In this document: positions 59,076 through 64,000 of the stretch, in pieces
Layout: every line of letters begins with the position of its first letter
Position numbering within the stretch: position 1 is the stretch's first letter
Assembly: GCA_001632425.1 (NCBI GenBank)
Contig: KV425552.1
Coordinates: 252,899-316,898, forward strand
DNA: 64,000 nt
Origin: Neolentinus lepideus HHB14362 ss-1
Lineage: Eukaryota > Basidiomycota > Agaricomycetes > Gloeophyllales > Gloeophyllaceae
Reading direction: 5' to 3'
Notes under the pieces: generated by a model
Databases searched by the model: none
Told to the model about the DNA's origin: nothing
Seen by the model: only the letters and a program-made list of their open reading frames with translations
Position numbers and translations under genes: made by a program

Positions 59076-60198
59076 ATGTCGAATCAGCGTCCAGTCGTAT
59101 TCATGGACATCAATATTGGCGAGACGCCTGCAGGTCGGCTCAAGATGGAGTTGTTCAGCGATATTGTGCCCAAGTGCGTCTTCTGATCAGTGCTCCTTCC
59201 CCATCACCTCATCGCATCCCATTACTCTAATCTGACGACGACTCAGGACCGCGGAGAACTTCAGACAACTATGCACCGGCGAATACAGGTGCGTACGCAT
59301 GTCGCCTCAGGAAAGGGAGAGATGTTGATGTTGGAGCATGGGCAGGATCAACGCACGTCCACAAGGGTACAAGAACGCCGTATTCCACAGGTGCGTAGTA
59401 TACCATGCCTACTCTTCCAGTCACGTTTTTCCTTACCGATGGCTCAATAGAGTGTAAGTACCCTCCTGGAATAGAGATGAACTGGGTTAAGAGGCTGAAC
59501 CTGAATGACGCTCGGAAGTGTGTCAAATTTCATGGTCCAAGGTACGCTCACCCCCGTTCCTTCCACCCACCATCTGACCGAACCGGACTCATCGCAAGTA
59601 TCCCCTGTTCATGCATAACCCCGAATCGCGCCGTCTATTCATTCATATCCCTGAATCACATTGTATATCAATACACTCGTGACTAGGCGGGGACTTCATC
59701 AAAGGAGACGGCACCGGCTCCTTCTCGATATACGGTGACAAATTCCCGGTGCGTTGCTCCTCACTCACCCCCGCATTGGCTGATTGGATGTGCGGGCGTG
59801 CATGTAGGACGAGAACTTCACAGAGAAGCATACCGGGCCCGGCTTACTCTCTATGGCGAACTCAGGGCCCAACACCAATGGCTGTCAGGTTCGTCCATCT
59901 CCCCATCCCCTCCTCCCATCTCACAAACCTCGTCCTCCCTCCCTTCCAACTCTCACTCACACCCATTCCCCTCCAAAGTTCTTCATCACCACAGCAAAAT
60001 GCGACTTCCTCGATGGCAAGCACGTCGTCTTCGGGCGCGTCGTCGACGGCATGCTCACCCTACGTAAAATCGAGAATGTGCCGACGGGTCCAAATAACAG
60101 GCCCAAGCTGGCCGTGAAGATTGTCGGTGAGTGTTTATGGCACTTGTGTGTGCTGGGTGTAGGATGCTGAATTCGATTTAGAGTGCGGTGAGATGTAG
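59076..60198 (+). CDS. ppiH: Peptidyl-prolyl cis-trans isomerase H (spliceosomal cyclophilin H)
   Basis: Cyclophilin bound to the PRP3/PRP4 part of the U4/U6 snRNP. It starts [20 protein letters not shown] and [13 protein letters not shown]. After splicing it reads [87 protein letters not shown] and [20 protein letters not shown]; the last exon completes VECGEM with its stop at 60196-60198. The ending (ENVPTGPNN...ECGEM) singles out the H type over general cyclophilin A. Active-site residues FHR, Q in MVQGGDF, and FF in CQFFIT are present. A 3-nt exon (59451-59453) is needed to keep HRV and the normal length. The firm calls are the family and subtype. Confidence 0.93.
59451..59453 (+). other. 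Predicted 3-nt microexon (AGT) in cyclophilin H
   Basis: The exon before ends TTCCACAG at 59390. A 60-nt intron ends CTCAATAG, the bases AGT follow, then a perfect GTAAGT donor and a 65-nt intron ending CGGAAG at 59518. Splicing AG+A, GT+T yields [11 protein letters not shown], the same length as the family segment HRVIKDFMIQG. Skipping the three bases gives [10 protein letters not shown], one residue short and without the Arg that follows the active-site His. Confidence 0.65.
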
Positions 60199-60492
60199 GT
60201 GTGGGAAGAATTGGTATGCCTTGAAGCTTGAAAATGAAGACTGAAAGTAAATGTATCAGTCATATCATCACCACGCTTGATGTTGGGCACGAGTCTCACT
60301 ACCTTAGTCATAGGGGATGTCGTGATCACAGCGAATGCACAATTGGTACTACATAGTACAGTATAATATGCATTGAAAAGCAGAGACAGTGCAACAAAGA
60401 AGACGCATAAAGAATACAAGGAATAGTACATGTCGGCTATTCATACACCACGGACTCGTCTCTCATCCAGCTCCTGCAGTGCGGGATCGTTT

Positions 60493-63468
60493 TTAGCGAG
60501 CCGGCTGGGTGGCGGGCTTGCCAGTCGGGATGGGCGCATGGGGGACGGGCGCATGCGGCACGCGGACCTTCAAGCCTATAGAAAATATGAGGCATGAGTC
60601 ACGATATTGATGAAAGTAGATCGATAACGCGCAGACGTACCGAGCTCTTCCAAGATGAGGTCGGCGCCCTTCTCGCCCACGAGGAGGGCGGACGAGTAGG
60701 TGTTGGTACCCAGGTTGTCCGGGCAGATACTCAGGTCGACGCACTTGAGGTTCTCGGTGCCAAACACGCTGAGGCGCTTGTCGACGACGCCGCCTTGCTC
60801 TCTCGGCTTCATCGCTGTACGCCATCCATCAGCACCCACTCTTCCCCAGGATAGGCCCTCGATAATCAGTACTCACCGCAGGTACCCAAGCTGTGCCACG
60901 TCGTCTCGACATGGTCCGCGATCCAGTCGTCGATCGCCTTGTCGTCCTCCGCGGTGTACTTGATATCCTCGTGCACCTTGCTCGCGTCATACGGCTCGCC
61001 TGGGCGGTGCCATGTGCCCATATGGATGCCGACTGTGAGTCCATCGGGGTAGATCTCCTTCGCGGTCTTAATGTCGATGTCGCGTGTCGCTGCGGGCGAG
61101 CCCGGGTGGAAGTGCGGGTGGTGCGAGGTCAACTCACCACGGAAGGCTATGTGGCGAAGAAGAGAGAGAGTAAGTTGGTTTAGTGACCAGGAATGAGGAG
61201 GGAGAGGAAGAACTCACCGTCCATGCGCCTCGCAACCTCGCGCGTCTTCTTGTACGACCACCGGATGGGTGCAAAGTCGGCCTTGTTGTTCATGAAGCCC
61301 GAGTCGAAGAAGGGCTCGACGTATGGGCTCGTCGACTGGATATGGATCTTGCCGCGACTGGCCGGGTACTCAAGGTACTGGAACATCGTCACGTACTTCC
61401 CGGGTGGTAGCAGAGTGTGGTCGGCGTAAGCTAATCAGTTCCCAGGTCAATGAAGGCTGCCTTTCTGTGTGGAGGGGGAGGTTCTTACCTCCGGCGACGA
61501 TCGAGCCGAACATGACGGGCTTGTCGGGCTTGTCCTTGAAGTATTGGTTCCACAGCTCGTTGAACTCGGGGCCCATCTCCTTAAGCTCCTCTTCGGTGGG
61601 TCGGATCTGTGGCCTTTGTTAGACTCAAAGCGATATAGAGGGACGATGACGGTCACCTTCCAGCCAGCATCAATGACATTAGAGGACAACCTGGCCTTCT
61701 CGGGTCTGGTCTCCCATTCTTGGAACAGTTCCCTCTGAACCTCTTTGACACCTCGGAGGAAGTCGTCGGTGGTGATAGTCTCGTTGGCGACACGGTAAAC
61801 TATATACGCTCCGTCAGCAATTTGTCTGCGTATCAAGTAATCTAGCACTCACTCGACAGGGTCGTGTAGTGATCCTGGTATTGCTCGCTAAATCATCGAT
61901 TATCAATTTACGAGCAGCTCCGACCTTGGCTGTGGACTCACCCAACTCCTGGAAGGTCGCTGACAACCTTGATGTCGAGCTTCTGCAAGAGCTCGGCGTT
62001 ACCAACGCCAGACCTTTCGAGGATTTGGGGCGTGCCGAGTGTACCAGAGCTCAGCACGACCATCTTGCGCGCCTTGACGATCGTCTCCTGGACCGCACCA
62101 GCGTGAGCGCGGTTCCTCGACGGAACATAGGCAACGCCAACGGCCTTGTTGCCCTCGAAGACCACGCGGGAGACGCGCGCATTCGTGCGCAGGTATAGGT
62201 TGGTCTGGACATCCATCACGCTGTGGACGTACGCCGTCGCGGCATCGCTACGCCGACCAGTATGGCGGTTGATGTACTTGGCCCAAATCTCAGCACCGTG
62301 AGCGGTGTTCAGGTCTTGGATATCGTCGCTGAAGGGGACTCCGATGGCGTGCGCAGCACGGAGGAAGTCCTGGGCCACGGCTAAGCAGATTCGTTAGGGT
62401 GGATACCCGTAGAATCATGGAAACATTCAGAATACACACGCATGATCTGTCCACCGTTTGAGATGGCGATAGGCCCGTCGTATCCGTGGGTATCGTTGTT
62501 GACGGGCTTCTGGTAGTTCTCGAGCTATTGACAGATAGTCAGGAGGCAGCTTAGTTCACCTGTATGCCGTTATCTTACCCGCTTCATCAGTGGCAACAAA
62601 TCTAATGTCATATTGTGAGTTAGAGCACGACCATCAAGACAAATCTAGGAATTACCTTGAGCGGTCCAGCCCTCAGTCTTGAAGTCGTCTGGATATTATT
62701 TCAGTCAGTATTTCACTCGTACAGCACCGGCAAATTCTCTCACCCCAATCTGAGGCGGAAGCTCTAGTGTACATCTAATAGAACGTATCATAAGTTCCAT
62801 TGAGTCGATATAAGGAGCCAGATTTCATTAGTACCTGAAAATTGATGCTAGATAATGAATATAATATGAGCAATAGAACCATTACACACAAGATGTTAGA
62901 TGCCCACCTGCTGCCACCGCCGAGAATGTTGGCGCAACTGCAAAAACGAGTCATCACTTGGTTGCGATTATAATATACGAGCGAACGTACGGCACAATTG
63001 CTTGCCTCCCGCGCAGATGGGAACTTTTCATCGTGTCAACGTAGAACGTTGCTTTGTCGTTACTAAAGGACTGTCAGTAAATGCGAGAATATGACGTTCG
63101 GCCTGGCCTCACATTCCATCACGTTGCATATTCTTGACATAGATACCAGGCCTGTACACCCATGGGTCGTCCCGATTGTTGGCACCGCCTGCATGCTAGC
63201 GTCAGACGGGGTTACTGACTACATGGCACAGCAGCGTACCCTCAATGAGCATGACCTTTAGGTTGGGGTCGGCATACGCCAATCGCCCAGCAACGACAGA
63301 TCCTATGCGAAGAATAGGTTGGCGTCGAGCCTTCTGTTGGCGACGTTCACAACATACCTGCCGGGCCACCACTGCATAATGCATTCGTCAATGACGACAG
63401 GATAGAATAGAATTCAGAAGTCCTGCTTACCCGCAGACAATCACGTCGACTTCCTCGGGATGAACCAT
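60493..63468 (-). CDS. aox: Alcohol (methanol) oxidase, GMC flavoenzyme
   Basis: FAD enzyme oxidising methanol and short alcohols with O2 to aldehyde and H2O2, a peroxide source in lignin-degrading fungi. The start at 63468 gives MVHPEEVDVIVC, the beginning of the FAD fold, then CVVAGRLAYADPNLKVMLIE. The middle exons hold FLRAAHAIGVPFSDDIQDLN, SDAATAYVHSVMDVQTNLYL, KMVVLSSGTLGTPQILERSG, YVTMFQYLEYPASRGKIHIQ and YPDGLTVGIHMGTWHRPGEP. The catalytic part has ETTWHSLGTCAMKPREQGGV and ICPDNLGTNTYSSALLVGEK, with the active-site His and Asn. The end LKVRVPHAPVPHAPIPTGKP-ATQPAR has no SKL-type peroxisome signal; stop at 60493. Roughly 650 aa, as in basidiomycete alcohol oxidases. There are many introns and no defects. 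Confidence 0.92.
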
Positions 63469-64000
63469 GTTGTTTACAATCAAGCGTTTAATTAGGCAGA
63501 AGATTTCTAGAGGCAAGACTCTAGATGGGGAACCGTCGCAGTCAATTTGTAGCCGCTTTTTATATTGCAAAGAAGTAGCGGCGGGAGAATATCTCTAACA
63601 GCGTGAGGAGAATCTGGAGGGTCGTTCCGCAGAATGTAGGCGATCTGAGTCCACTTGACTGACAGTCTGCGTAATCGCAGTCCCGAAACAGGTCATATGA
63701 GAACCCAACAGAAGAGTGAGGATTCCGGTTGAGAACAAATACGGTCACGTTTACTGAAGGCAAGTCGGCGATTAGCTCAAGCTCCAAGATCACCAGTGAA
63801 TGCAGCCCAAAGAATGTAGCATTGCCACCATTTCGTGAAGTCAACATGATCATGCATCCCACAGAGTAACGCAGTTAAATCCCACGAAAATTTCACCTAA
63901 TAGCTGTCCATGAATATGACAGAATGGTTCTCCTTCGTATATACGTACGGCACTTGCATGGCCGTGAAATGTGTTCAGAAAATTTGCTTGTCCACAAGAC
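63469..64000. other. Right flank, promoter side of the alcohol oxidase gene
   Basis: The 5' region of the oxidase gene. A minus-strand frame at 63560-63862 lacks any family feature. No other signal. Confidence 0.5.

Overview
The window looks like nuclear DNA of a wood- or litter-associated basidiomycete (Agaricomycetes, perhaps Polyporales). Genes are packed on both strands and broken by many short introns (about 45-70 nt, GT...AG, CTRAY-like branch sites). The gene content fits: several F-box proteins, a cytochrome P450, a GMC-type alcohol oxidase, a fungal THI5/NMT1, a KA1-tailed KIN1 kinase and Agaricomycete-type membrane proteins. The order assignment is inference. No tRNA, rRNA, CRISPR array or prokaryotic-style operon was found. 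Gene spans below run from start codon to stop codon and include introns.

Layout. 0.5-6.3 kb: DNA mismatch-repair pms1 and thiamine-pyrimidine synthase THI5/NMT1, both minus. 6.9-13.7 kb: an unidentified minus gene, an F-box/leucine-rich gene (plus), a nucleotidyltransferase-fold gene (minus) and a large F-box gene (minus). 13.7-20.7 kb: a 7-kb stretch with no gene I can support. 20.7-27.0 kb: a two-TM protein with a cysteine-rich tail, a decayed F-box-like locus, a Rieske-DUF455 fusion and another F-box gene. 28-33 kb: a small secreted protein, a TauD-type dioxygenase and an Mtr-type amino-acid permease. 34-39 kb: a Pro/Ser-rich protein, a beta-trefoil lectin-like protein with an internal 150-bp tandem repeat, and a seven-TM protein. 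41-45 kb: the KIN1-type kinase. 46-50 kb: a conserved-looking unknown protein, a 1.06-kb non-autonomous CACTA-like DNA transposon and a DUF2470 membrane protein. 50-53 kb: an unidentified minus gene and TRM112. 54-57 kb: a P450. 58-60 kb: two spliceosomal genes, dim1 and cyclophilin H, diverging from a 185-bp spacer. 60-63.5 kb: an alcohol oxidase.

Most genes are housekeeping singletons and do not form a biosynthetic cluster. The observations I rate highest are: (a) one polypeptide joining a Rieske [2Fe-2S] domain to a DUF455 ferritin-like domain with a full set of predicted diiron ligands, which could be a self-contained electron-transfer/oxygenase unit; (b) two predicted 3-nt microexons, in THI5 and in cyclophilin H, each restoring one residue the family expects; (c) a TPP-riboswitch-like but incomplete sequence in the long THI5 intron next to its microexon; (d) the shared promoter of the two spliceosome genes; (e) the CACTA-like element lying in a gene's upstream region.
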